Assembly (NCBI RefSeq): GCF_042242105.1
Contig: NC_092029.1
Coordinates: 17,470,885-17,534,884, forward strand
Direction of reading: 5' to 3'
Source: Pempheris klunzingeri
Lineage: Eukaryota > Chordata > Actinopteri > Acropomatiformes > Pempheridae
Length of the DNA stretch: 64,000 nucleotides
Notes under the pieces: generated by a model
Told to the model about the DNA's origin: nothing
The model's input: only the letters and a program-made list of their open reading frames with translations
Databases searched by the model: none
Part shown: piece by piece, positions 40,801-50,506 of the stretch
How positions within the stretch are numbered: position 1 is the stretch's first letter
Layout of the letters: each line of letters begins with the position of its first letter
Position numbers and translations under genes: made by a program

Positions 40801-41248
40801 AGCAATACGGAGATATCACCTTGGCTTTAGTGAATTTTAATGGCCATGGAATCACCAACAATTAGTAGATTAAGAAGTCTACCAGCTAAGACATTTCTCA
40901 TGTTTACATGGTGTCGGCTGCTTCAGTAAAATACTAGTTTGATACTAGGTAGGCAGTAGTTACAAACAAGAGAGGAACCCTGCAGGGGATTTACGAGAAG
41001 CTGGTGCAACTCAGTCCTGATTCCCTGATCATAAAGCTGCATTTAGTTTGTTTTTTTTTGTTTTTAAAAAAAAAAAAAAAAACAACCAAGGAGTTGACAT
41101 GGATTTCTTTGTTTCCTGCAGCGGCGAGGTGTCTGTATCGTGTCTGCAGGGCCACGCGTTGTCCTTCACCAACTCGACGTGGCAGCTGCTCCAACACACG
41201 ACCTCGGCCATCAAGACTTGGGCTCAGGAGCTGCTGACACGAGCGTGA
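28468..41248 (+). CDS. tmem214: Transmembrane protein 214, complete coding region in 17 exons
   Basis: Coding exons: 28468-28618, 33545-33738, 34200-34350, 34531-34665, 34921-35003, 35206-35311, 36349-36430, 36687-36788, 37238-37379, 38000-38091, 38211-38259, 38517-38624, 38844-38961, 39047-39143, 40241-40409, 40500-40651, 41122-41248 (stop 41246). Phases close; 685 aa against 689 in human. Landmarks: GKWEVVKKGKKP at the N-terminus, KQNKEQVPPPAEPE, KCLTIMWALGQAGF, WLGIMLPVLGVKSLS, GFGIMGPKEFFPLLDFAFMP, LAFGAKPESTLHTYLPSFLS. A hydrophobic segment (LLMVLLVFAAGFIAHDI, about residues 478-496) and a second near residues 605-632 match the two C-terminal membrane spans. TMEM214 is an ER membrane protein; the human protein is reported to recruit procaspase-4 in ER-stress apoptosis. 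Intron 1 is 4.9 kb. Confidence 0.96.
31060..31300. repeat. Probable interspersed repeat in tmem214 intron 1
   Basis: Contains TTCAATGGCTATAATGTAAT, GCCACTGATGGGCTC, TTATTCCAAGTGTCTGACAA, and CATTACGGAAAGGATCCC, word strings I associate with a dispersed teleost repeat of unnamed class. No coding content; ends not resolved. Confidence 0.45.
31755..31833. repeat. Long (AC)n microsatellite
   Basis: About 39 AC units, the longest dinucleotide run of the CA type here, in tmem214 intron 1. It makes long spurious open frames of Thr-His and Val-Cys. Confidence 0.98.
34715..34788 (-). repeat. tRNA-derived SINE-like fragment, antisense
   Basis: Read on the minus strand it starts GTCCTGGTGGCCTTGGGGTC (A-box-like) and ends GGTTTGAGTCCAGCTGGAC (B-box-like GGTTTGAGTCC). 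The spacing suits a tRNA-derived SINE head. It cannot fold into a good tRNA, and no typical SINE tail was found. In tmem214 intron 4. Confidence 0.55.
37383..37406. repeat. (CA)n microsatellite
   Basis: Immediately after the donor of tmem214 coding exon 9 (GTAAGA then CA units). Confidence 0.9.
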
Positions 41249-42350
41249 TGTCATCGCACATGTTGACTGATTTACACACACACACACAAAATACACACAT
41301 GCAATTATATACACACGCACACACTGGCCCAATCTGGGGCTGCCTTTCAGTGTGTCGGCTCCCCTCTCAAGCCGTGATTGGACACTGTGGGGTCAGACAA
41401 ACAAACTCTCGCTCAAAAGGACACGTCTATCTCTTCTTTGGCTACCTTTTTAAATCAGTTTGCTGTTGTATAGATGTTTTTTTTCTACCAATCTTTTTGT
41501 CACTGCTGGATGCAGAGGTCGTTTCTCTCTCTCTATCCCTGAGTTTTCTACTGCCAGTTTCAGCTGTTGCTTTAACCTGTGGGTTAAACAAATTGTAATT
41601 TATAGAAGATGTAGGTTTGTAGATGATTTATAAACCGTTTTTATTTAAAGATATAAAAAAAAAAAAAGTATTATGTGAAAACTTGGTAAAGAGCAGGGAA
41701 AAGATTCCAGACTTCTCCAAAGCACTGAAGACTTAATCAGCTCAAATAAGTTCTGAGGGCCACTTGATCTCCCACACGGCCGTGAGTGTCAGGCTCAGTA
41801 AAGCCTCCAACAGGGAAGATATTGTGAAGAAAGGGGTCACATCTGCAGGTGGATTGACTCCCACAGAAGATTTGGATGGCATGACCCAAATCGGGAGCCT
41901 CACATCGGTCCAAAAGGTTTCTGAAGAAGAAATCTACCTGCCGTCTTGTCTGTCCTGCACATCTCCTCCTCTCGTCTTTGCTGCTTCCTCATCTGTCTGC
42001 TGCTCAGCTGCTTCACAACTGAGCTAAAAGCAGCTCTGCAGTCCTGCAGTCATGTACTCATACTTGAAGGCTGATGACATTGTGTGTGTGTGTGTTTCTG
42101 TGTGTGTGCATGCGTGGAAACAACAGGCTTATTGTCAATAAATGGATCATGATTAACCCCGTGCCAACGTCCTCCTATACACCGAAATATGGCTAAGAAT
42201 AAACCCCTCCTCTGGGAAAGGCGAGCATTTCAGACCAGCTGATTCACTAAACCCTCCTTGTCAGCAAGATGTTTAGATGGATATGGAGATGAATTAATGT
42301 CTTACTTTGTAATGTGAATGATTTATAATAAAGACTCCACCTCCACTCAC
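41249..42350 (+). other. tmem214: 3' UTR of tmem214
   Basis: Follows the stop. AATAAA hexamers are at 42137-42142, 42198-42203 and 42327-42332, so alternative ends are possible. Contains a (TG)n run at about 42,080-42,110. An 87-codon open frame at 41,764-42,027 looks like chance. Confidence 0.65.
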
Positions 42351-43354
42351 TAGTTTTAGACGTTTGGTTAATCTGCTTCTAAAAATAGTGGTTGAGAAAA
42401 TGATCTCATCACATTGTGCCTCCAACATCTCCAATTCTACAGATGCTGATGAAGAACATGTGGCATGAAGGGAAGGTCCAGGACAGCTACTGAAGCGAGC
42501 CTCTGGTTGAGCCTCTGGTTGATTGACTGCTGTCTCTAAAGTCAATCATCACCTCCGAGCCTCAAGAGTTAGGGCTCATTCAGCATCTTTACTTTTACGT
42601 TCCATTATGAAGTTATGTGTTATATTTATAGTGACGTAGATGGCTGAAACGTTCTGCCACATTTTAGAAAAAGAAAAGAACCATTACATTTCTTCTAGGA
42701 TGTCTTTGAGCACGTGAATTACAACATAGCCAGGCTGGATCACCGAGTGGGAGAAGTAGTGCTCCCACTTGATGAAGCTGAATGAAGCTGCCATGTCTGT
42801 CCTTGGGACCTTAAAGGGCAGGAGGCCTGTGGGGGCAGGAGGCCTGTGGGGGCAGGGGGCCCGACATCACTTCTTACACACCAGGACCATTTAGCAGGTG
42901 GACGTGGCCATGCAGCAGAGGGGCAGCGGCTGGAGGCAGCGGGCTGTACAAGGTAAAGTTAACTAGCAGTTCCATCTTTTTGAAGCAGGTTTTGGATAAA
43001 AACTATAAATAAGATGCCCCAGATCACATGACAGCCACAGGTGCGATATCAGGTGTGAAATCAACAAGGAAATTGGCCATTTGTCGACGTATCGATACTA
43101 TAAATAGTGTGTGCAACCCAGTTTGGGCCAGAAACTGACTTTATCTTGCGTTTATACTTTATATTCTTCTGGAAGTGAACCAAGAAATAAATTCAGACTG
43201 ATTGAAGTTTTACTTTGGGTGAGTTACATTCCGGTGCAAGTCTCGGTAGTTCTACCGATTATGATTGGTCAAGTATTTGTAGGCGCACCGAAAGGTGATT
43301 GGTCCTCGTCCGATTATAGGGATGTGATGTCATGTTCGCCAGCACCTATCGGCT
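42350..43354. other. Spacer between tmem214 and the tRNA cluster
   Basis: No gene recognised. A G-rich imperfect tandem, unit like GGGGGCAGGAGGCCTGT, lies at about 42,820-42,862. The remainder is unassigned. Confidence 0.5.
43325..43332 (+). promoter_or_regulatory. CRE-like site upstream of tRNA-Tyr
   Basis: TGATGTCA, one base off the palindromic CRE, ending 22 nt before the tRNA-Tyr start. Listed because the three tRNA-Ala genes below carry perfect TGACGTCA at like distances. Confidence 0.4.
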
Positions 43355-43443
43355 CCTTCGATAGCTCAGTTGGTAGAGCGGAGGACTGTAGAGGCACGAG
43401 CACGGACATCCTTAGGTCGCTGGTTCAAATCCGGCTCGAAGGA
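43355..43443 (+). tRNA. tRNA-Tyr(GTA) with 16-nt intron
   Basis: Full cloverleaf. The acceptor pair is CCTTCGA/TCGAAGG with discriminator A. The D arm is GCTC...GAGC. The anticodon stem-loop is GAGGA-CTGTAGA-TCCTT with GTA at 43388-43390. The T arm has GGTTCAAATCC. The intron is 43392-43407, one base after the anticodon, the canonical place for nuclear tRNA-Tyr, whose eukaryotic genes commonly carry one. Mature length is 73 nt before CCA. A Pol III stop TTTT follows at about 43,450. Confidence 0.97.
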
Positions 43444-43929
43444 CATGACTTTTCTTGTGGTGCTTCAAACTGTGATGTTACCGGGCTAGCTTAGCCACGC
43501 TAGCGCTAGCAAACTAACTACCGTTAGCTTGTATTCTGTTGGCTACCTTGCTATAACTATCTTGACTGTGCAAAATTAACCAAGAGATAAAATGAAATGT
43601 TGCATTTATTAAGGAATAAGTGCACATTCTAGGTCATAGATTTAATATAACCGTCAAGTGTGTGGTAAAGTATGATAAATACACACCTTAAGTGTTAGCT
43701 AACCTTCCTAATGTGGCAGGTAACACCGGACCTCTCCTGGTGTTTTTTTGTCATAATGTAGTGTAACACTCTTCCCTCTAACTACACACTGAAGCTAGTT
43801 ATTCTTAACTTACCGTATCAGACCGGTAACTACGCTGATACAGTTCAGTACTTAAATTGTTCCTGTACTACAGTGAAGCTCCTGATAACTCACGCTGTTC
43901 TCAGTTGAGGCACTGGCTTCTGTACGTGA

Positions 43930-43937
43930 TGACGTCA
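43930..43937 (+). promoter_or_regulatory. CRE site before tRNA-Ala copy 1
   Basis: Perfect TGACGTCA ending 14 nt before the tRNA. Confidence 0.5.
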
Positions 43938-43951
43938 GGGCGCAGTGCAGA

Positions 43952-44024
43952 GGGGGATTAGCTCAAATGGTAGAGCGCTCGCTTAGCATGCGAGAGGTAG
44001 CGGGATCGATGCCCGCATCCTCCA
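43952..44024 (+). tRNA. tRNA-Ala(AGC), copy 1
   Basis: 73 nt. Acceptor GGGGGAT/ATCCTCC keeps the G3-U70 wobble pair that marks alanine tRNA; discriminator A. Anticodon AGC lies at positions 34-36 within TTAGCAT. The T arm GCGGGATCGATGCCCGC is the form I recall from vertebrate Ala-AGC genes. Unlike the other copies it has no T4 run close behind; the first is at 44,104. Confidence 0.97.
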
Positions 44025-44154
44025 ATACTTTATTCCTTCACCGTGTAATAATTAATGTAGGACACATATTGGTTTGTTTAATTACAAACAACTGACAACG
44101 GTCTTTTTTTACGAAACATCGACACGTCACATCACAATGACCAGTCCCAGTAAA

Positions 44155-44162
44155 TGACGTCA
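44155..44162 (+). promoter_or_regulatory. CRE site before tRNA-Ala copy 2
   Basis: Perfect TGACGTCA ending 19 nt before the tRNA. Confidence 0.5.
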
Positions 44163-44181
44163 CATTTTATACTGGTGATAT

Positions 44182-44254
44182 GGGGGATTAGCTCAAATGG
44201 TAGAGCGCTCGCTTAGCATGCGAGAGGTAGCGGGATCGATGCCCGCATCCTCCA
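44182..44254 (+). tRNA. tRNA-Ala(AGC), copy 2
   Basis: Identical over all 73 nt to copy 1. It also shares the first 8 nt after the gene (AATACTTT), which suggests local duplication or gene conversion. A TTTT terminator follows at about 44,267. Confidence 0.97.
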
Positions 44255-44477
44255 ATACTTTGATTATTTTCCAATCACTCAAGCCTTACGCATTCAGTAA
44301 TCTTTGGTAAATCGTCCTTTATCCACACCGACGAATAGATTCCAGACTAATTAGTCTTCTGAAGTTGTCAAATATGATTATAACAAACAAACAACAAAAA
44401 CAGGCACAACAGATGAAAAGTCACCGAACAAACTGATTCATACAAACTTTCCTTTTTCGTTATTCACCTATATCTTG

Positions 44478-44485
44478 TGACGTCA
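44478..44485 (+). promoter_or_regulatory. CRE site before tRNA-Ala copy 3
   Basis: Perfect TGACGTCA ending 18 nt before the tRNA. Confidence 0.5.
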
Positions 44486-44503
44486 GTTTCTACCGGGTAT
44501 CAC

Positions 44504-44576
44504 GGGGGATTAGCTCAAATGGTAGAGCGCTCGCTTAGCATGCGAGAGGTAGCGGGATCGATGCCCGCATCCTCCA
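44504..44576 (+). tRNA. tRNA-Ala(AGC), copy 3
   Basis: Identical over 73 nt to copies 1 and 2, with different flanks. TTTT terminator about 10 nt after the gene (44,586). Confidence 0.97.
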
Positions 44577-44589
44577 CAACGATCCCTTT

Positions 44590-46555
44590 TCGTGGGCATT
44601 AACAACCTTTAGCACGTGTCACACGAGCAAGCAGAGGGCCGCACACATTAGAGCACAACACTTATATTATAGTACAACACTGCTCATTTTGATTGTTTGT
44701 CTTGTCATCTGGCAACACGGAAACGATCATCTATGGGCCCAAAAGGGTCACATGATCAGCACATTAACAAGCAACCCTCAGGTGACTAATGCCTCAGAGT
44801 ACAAGTAGTGTGCTAATGAGATTTTTGAGGAGGAAACAAAAGTATGTAAAGCGTGTAAGTGAAAGTAAAAATAAATGCCAATCCTGCCCAGGGACACAGA
44901 CTAACAGTGTATATTCTACATTTTGTTCATGAATAAAGATGAAACTGATGGAATAAAGTCGAATAAAGTAGTAAGAAACTGTGTATAATGCCATAATATT
45001 TAATACCTGTTATATACAATATGTGGTGTATATACATATAAGACAAGATTTTAAGGGGAAAAAAAGTATTATTAAAGAAAACATCTTAAGCTCACTGTAA
45101 TTCCTAGAGAAAAAAAAAAAAACTTGCCTGCATTCATTTCCAAGGAGGAAAAGTAAAGTGTCTTACCTGTGTACCACCAGCTGCTCGACTGCCAACGTCC
45201 AGGCTCAGAAGGTTGCACACAAATAGAAGCTCTGTTTAATTATCTAATTATTGGCCATTGTGATCAATACATCTGAATGTAGAGTTGTAGGTTAAAAAAA
45301 AAACAAGAGGAACAAAGAAAATTTTGTTTTTAATTCAAACTGGCAGCACATGTAGTCATAATAACAAAGCTTCATTCCAAATGTTCCCCCATGTTATCAC
45401 CTCATTATCAGATCCTTTATAACACATAATTGACTGATTCCCACCTCTAGATTTACTCTAGATGACTCTTACATTTGCTGAAACAGGTCTGATTTTAAAC
45501 ATTGGAGAGAAGAAACGTAACATTTTAGCAAGTGAAGTAAATTAACTAAATTACAAACATTACCTCACTATTGATTATGACGGCATTAACATTTCATTCT
45601 TTTTTTTTTTTTTTTCACATGCAAAGCACCTCACGAAGATGGCTTGTAGCTTTCTTACAGTCTCATGTGAGCACGTTTTCAGGCAGACTGCAGATCCTCC
45701 ACATGGAAGTCAGTCAGTCTTTGTCAAACTGTTGTCTGTTCCACATCAGCGTTTTAGACCTGCAGCTTTCTCTTAATACATCCACGGTGCAGATGTGTTG
45801 CTGTCATCACCTACAGGGGAAAACCTGCAGGAATACTGTGCAGTCTTTTCTTTTTAATCACCACTGTCTGTGTTTAACATGCTGTGTGTAGCACCGGCAC
45901 TGCAGGTCCAGGACTGAATGGGAGAAAAGTAGTGGACGTCTTTGACAAAGGAAAAAAAATGATATTAAATATTTGCTTTCAATTGACTGTGAGAGATGTT
46001 TAAAAGCTGGTTCCACCTTTTCAAACATGGGGAATTTCTGCTTTACTGTTTTGTCAGTGAAAACGTAGTGTACATGTTAAGGGGGGTTGTTAATACACAA
46101 TTTGAAAAAGTCACCTTGGGCTTTATGGAATTTGGAAATAACCATTAGATGCTAACTTTGTGCACAGAAGATATAAAAATATTATCTTTCAGGACTTCAG
46201 TGTTTCCACTGGGGCTGCGACTGGTTTCTGGCGATTTGCAAAAGAACATAGGGGCTTGTCAACATAATAACTATAACTGATCTTAACTCATACATTGAAC
46301 TGTATTGAATAAAATCTGACATGCAGAGAAATGACAACATGAAGAAAGTGAGCAGATGGCTGTGCAGCCTTCAGCCTTTAGGGGGCTATTAAAACCCCCC
46401 GACACCAGGTTCATCAACATCAGCTGACATGGAAGTGAAAACCCATTCAAACACAGTTCTGCTATTCGAGTATTTGAGTGCGATTCCCCCAAAATGATCC
46501 TCAGCATTCTTATTGTCCTGCATTTCTTCTACAGTGTCTTCCCCCGGATGAAGAG
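44590..46555. other. Spacer between the tRNA cluster and ccdc25
   Basis: No gene recognised. It holds AT-rich sequence, short A or T homopolymers (about 45,108, 45,294, 45,600-45,615), and probably the 3' UTR of ccdc25 at its right end. No clear minus-strand poly(A) signal close to the ccdc25 stop was seen. Confidence 0.5.
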
Positions 46556-46559
46556 GCCA

Positions 46560-46670
46560 GGCAGCTCGGTCTGGTTTGGTTTGGAAGCAGTGAACCAATC
46601 AGCACGTGGAATCAGTCCCCGGGCGCCGTTTCTCATTGGCTCGCTTTTATGCTCCAAGTGTCCAACAGCA
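46560..46670. promoter_or_regulatory. Promoter-like cluster of CCAAT boxes downstream of ccdc25
   Basis: Within about 100 bp: GAACCAATCAG, CACGTG, a GGGCGCC G/C block, the inverted CCAAT box TCATTGGCTCG, and TATA-like CTTTTATGC. The pattern recalls a plus-strand CCAAT/TATA promoter, yet no coding gene follows before ccdc25's last exon on the other strand. It lies in the likely ccdc25 3' UTR. Speculative. Confidence 0.25.
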
Positions 46671-46805
46671 AAAAGGTATCCATTCGTTGTTGTGTTCAAT
46701 GTCAGTGCAGAGTTGCAGCAAGCAAAAGCAGCGGGGTGGCGTCCTGACGGCAGATCTGAGTGGTGGGGGAGGATTCTGTCTGCTTTGCTGCCCGATGTTC
46801 ACCCC

Positions 46806-48945
46806 TCACATGAAGTCGTCCGAATCGTTGCCGTCCTGCGAAATGATGAGCACGAGTTAATGTGATGAACATCAGAGTCAAGTTCTAATGGCAAGTGGAG
46901 ATTGCCTCTCTGTTCCTAAACAAAACACACATTATCTACACCAGCCCTCACCTCATTAGTCTTCATGTTTTCACTCTTCATCAGTGAAGTGTAGTTCCTG
47001 CAGAGAGAAACCAAAACATAATCGATAAATGTAGAGATGATTCACTAAAAATGCCCAAACAGTAGCAGTGTTTCACAAGCACAGCGCACCGTGAGGGGGC
47101 CATAACCAAACGCTCGGTGCTGCAGGCTTACCGGAGATCCTCCATCTCTTTTTTCCTCTTCTGCTCTTCCTTCTCTTTCTTCTTCTGCTCCTGGACCTGA
47201 GCTTTCTTCTCGTTCCTCTCCTCTCGGTCTCTCGACTCTCTCTCTGCCGCCAGGTCAGGGAACAGTTCCGCTCTTGTTTTCTCCAAACGGTTTACGATCT
47301 CATTGACCTTCTTCTCCACCGCCACAATCTTTACCTGTGAAATATGCATCTTTTAAACCTGCTGCTGAGCTTCGGGGTGAATGACTTTCTCATTGCTGCC
47401 ATTTCTGTGTATGAAAAACAACTTGAGATCGACCACAACGAAGCTTAAATCGATCGTTTTTCTAACATTTTCCCTTTTGTTTCTGCCCATTACAGCGTTT
47501 TCATTTCCACTGACCTCTTTCTGTCGATGGAAGCCGATCTGTCCCACGTCCATGTCTCCTGTTTTCTTCAGGTTGGCCCACGGTGTGTAAACCACATTGA
47601 TGTTGTTCATCTTACAGCCTGACAGATTACAGCACAGTTGGCTTTAATAAACACAGGCACCTGTGCATGCCCCACTCACAGAAAACAGCAGAGACGTTTT
47701 GACAGGATGATTTCTCAGTGTAGCTGTCAGCATACAAGTTTAGTGCAGCACATCTCGTCCTCTTTGATCAGCTGTGATAATGGAGGTTCTGGCTTCTCAC
47801 AATGGAAGCAGATCTTTACCTTGGATGCTGTTGTTTTTCACCAGCTGTGCGCAGTCTATCAGCACCTCCGGGGGGATATCGTGTATCGTCTGACCCTAGA
47901 AAAGACACACACGGTCAGTTACACCCTCTTAATGCCGCGATCAGCAGCTACGCAGGGTTCTTCTTTCAAGCTCTTTTGAGTTCTTTACAGTTTGTAAAGA
48001 ATGACAGCAGGCGTTCAGCCCGACAGCTATAAACCCCTTTGTCTCTAGTCAGCAGCATATCGCACCAACTACTCCGACTTCAAGGGTTACAGCTTCTTCT
48101 ACCACCCATTTACCGCACATTCCCACAGCAAGACAAAGCAAACAGACATGTACGTTTTACTGGTTTGAAAAAAAGAGAATTTTATGAATCATGAGTCAAC
48201 AAGATCTGATCTCAAAGCAGCAGCACACCCTGAAGGCGATTTTGGAAAATGAATGTAAATACACTTTAGATCAACCTGAGCATCACTGCTGAGAAAGTAA
48301 AGTAAAGCCAGAATATTTGGTTTGGCCAGTAACCAAACTCTAATTAATACTGTTAGACCAGGAATCATATCATGATCACTGTGTTCACTCTTTACCTTTG
48401 GCATTCTCAGATACACGTGAGCTGAAGACAGTTTGTCCACATGAAACCTGGACGTGATAAAAAGCAAACAACAACATTACTGTTATAACTGCGCACACAA
48501 ACCATGCTAACAGATTCTGTAGTAGAAAACAGAAAGTCTCACCAGATGTCTTCAGGCCAACCGAACTTTATTAAGTCCTCATCTGCAAAAACAAACAAAA
48601 CAAAGCTGTCAAGTTAGAGCTGTTGTGGCATCTTTCATGGTACATGACAAATAATCGTGAATCCGAGGGTGTCTGTGTGTCTGTGGAGCTGCGTTCACGA
48701 TCACTTACTTTCATATTTATCTTTTCCCATGTAGATGGTGTGGGCAGGGCTCACCACTGAGAGAGAACAAAGACATCAGTAGTTACAGGGTGAAGCCGCA
48801 GCACGAGCTGGAAACACATCATATATAAATACAGAGAAAATCTGAGAAATAAAGCTTAAAGGAGTGTTGGCTAACCAGGCTACAAGCTAATGTTGCTGCT
48901 AACCCTGCGTGTTCACTCACCGGCACTTGTGAAGTAAAACACCAT
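46806..48945 (-). CDS. ccdc25: Coiled-coil domain-containing protein 25, complete coding region in 9 exons
   Basis: Minus-strand exons in reading order: 48945-48921, 48756-48709, 48582-48543, 48447-48396, 47895-47820, 47618-47515, 47334-47132, 46997-46952, 46835-46806. Phases close; 624 nt gives 207 aa (human 208). It starts MVFYFTSA; then [54 protein letters not shown], and [20 protein letters not shown]. These form the NFACT-R (DUF814) domain shared with ribosome-quality-control factor NEMF. A charged Lys/Glu coiled coil follows (about residues 130-185), and the end is DGNDSDDFM, as in mammals. Human CCDC25 is reported as a surface sensor of neutrophil-trap DNA; its conserved domain suggests an older RNA or ribosome role. 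Head-to-head with esco2, as on human 8p21. Confidence 0.96.
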
Positions 48946-50506
48946 TTTAAGTTAAAAGACCTCTGCTAAATAATGAGGAGTAAATGTTTGTAGTTTGAAC
49001 GTCGTGGACTCGAGGAAATATGATTATTTGTGTGCCGACTGGTCTCTGCTGCTGTCACTTCTCGCATGTACAAGATGACCCGGGAAGTTGTTAGCTAGCT
49101 GCGCCAAGCTAACCAGAGTTAGCAAGTAGCAGGCAGGAAGTGGACAAAATGTGTTTCCAAAATCAAAGCGTGACGATTCAGACATACAAATAGCAGGGTA
49201 ACATTAAAGCACACAGATTTTTATACCTCTTTCCCAAATCTTATCTTCTGTCTAGCTGCTCTGTGCTTCTTCATATAACGTTGCAAACACAGCAGAAAAA
49301 GTAGCAAGTAAAAATAAAATATCTGGCTATTAGTTTATGACTATGCTTTGACAAGGAAATGAAATGAATCATCTCTGTACTTTCTGTTAGGGATGGTGAA
49401 TCCAAATATCTGTAGAATGGGCATGTGTGCTACACGCCTATTATACATTAGCTTCCATTCAATTACATTTACCAAACACGTTTTTCTTTATTTTGAAGGC
49501 AAGGACCAGAAGTCCCTCCACGCTTTTAATGTGGTAACTCGATTGAGAAGATAAAGTGTTTCCGTTTCCGGTTCGGTTGTGCAATTATTTTTTTTTCTGG
49601 TGGCGCGCGCTGTTCAAAACACAGAGCAGAAACGCGGTTAGAAAGAGCAGCAAGAAGTCAAAGTTCACACCACCATTTACCGCTTTATGTAGCACGGTAA
49701 GATACATCACATGTGTGTTGTGGTTGTGCTTTTGGTTCGATAAATGGCGTATTTTCTTATAACGTTAAGTGACGTTGCGTCAACTTCAGCTAAGCATCCC
49801 GCCAATTATCCATTCATCCTGACTAGCTGCTAAATAAGCGCTTCTTTAGCTAACACGTAACATTAAGCTAACCCAAAGCATCGCTCACGTCGAGATAATT
49901 AACATTTCTGCACAAACGAGATGAAATTCGCGGTTGTCTCGGGCTCAGTCGTTTAAATTGAAAACGGTGATCAATATTAAAACCAACTATCGATCCCTTC
50001 CTGCTGTCTCTGGGCTGCACTTTACAAAGGCTACACGCACTTTGGCTCTGGAAACATTCTCGTCAAGTTCTGTTTAAAATCAGGTCATTTCTAGTCAAAC
50101 ACTCGTAAATGACCTTTGAATGCAGTGCGGTCTGTGCCTGTGGCGGCTGTCATTGTCAGGAAAACTAAGATATCAAACGGTAGCACGATGCAAATTAATG
50201 TTGTATCACTCAAATAAGTTATTTTAGCAGAAAGCGTTGCGATCCTTAGTTGCACTTGTCTCTATTTCTTATTTTTTAACTTGTTTTTTGTACTACCTGG
50301 TAGTAAATTATACTTACCCCAAATTTAAGACAAAGTAAATAACTTTTCTTATGCAGCCAGTGTTACAGAAAGTGGTGAAATTCCATATAAATCGCAGAGT
50401 AAATGTTTCCCCCTGTTTCCAGTGTACTGGGCAGACAGGTGGCATTTCGTACATTAACCCTGGACATGTGCTAATGTTGCTCTGTGTGTAGGTAAGGGTT
50501 GTGAAA
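48946..50506. promoter_or_regulatory. Shared head-to-head promoter region of ccdc25 and esco2, with esco2 5' UTR
   Basis: The two start codons are 1.56 kb apart on opposite strands. A probable esco2 noncoding exon ends GTAGCACG|GTAAGATA at 49696, spliced to the acceptor at 50490-50491. Before it lie TTTCCGGTTCGG (ETS-like) and GGCGCGCGC followed by TTCAAA at 49,602-49,618. GC-rich sites next to a CHR-like hexamer (TTTGAA on the other strand) are frequent in S/G2-phase genes, which would suit esco2 (inference). The ccdc25 start of transcription is probably just right of 48,945. Confidence 0.55.

Noticed and set aside
41764-42027. 87-codon open frame after tmem214
   Set aside because: In the 3' UTR, no homology recognised, no splice context.
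42820-42862. Tandem GGGGGCAGGAGGCCTGT as CRISPR-like or minisatellite locus
   Set aside because: Only two to three adjoining units without spacers; a trivial G-rich tandem.
43111-43494. 127-codon open frame over the tRNA-Tyr gene
   Set aside because: Overlaps a perfect tRNA cloverleaf and has no protein similarity.
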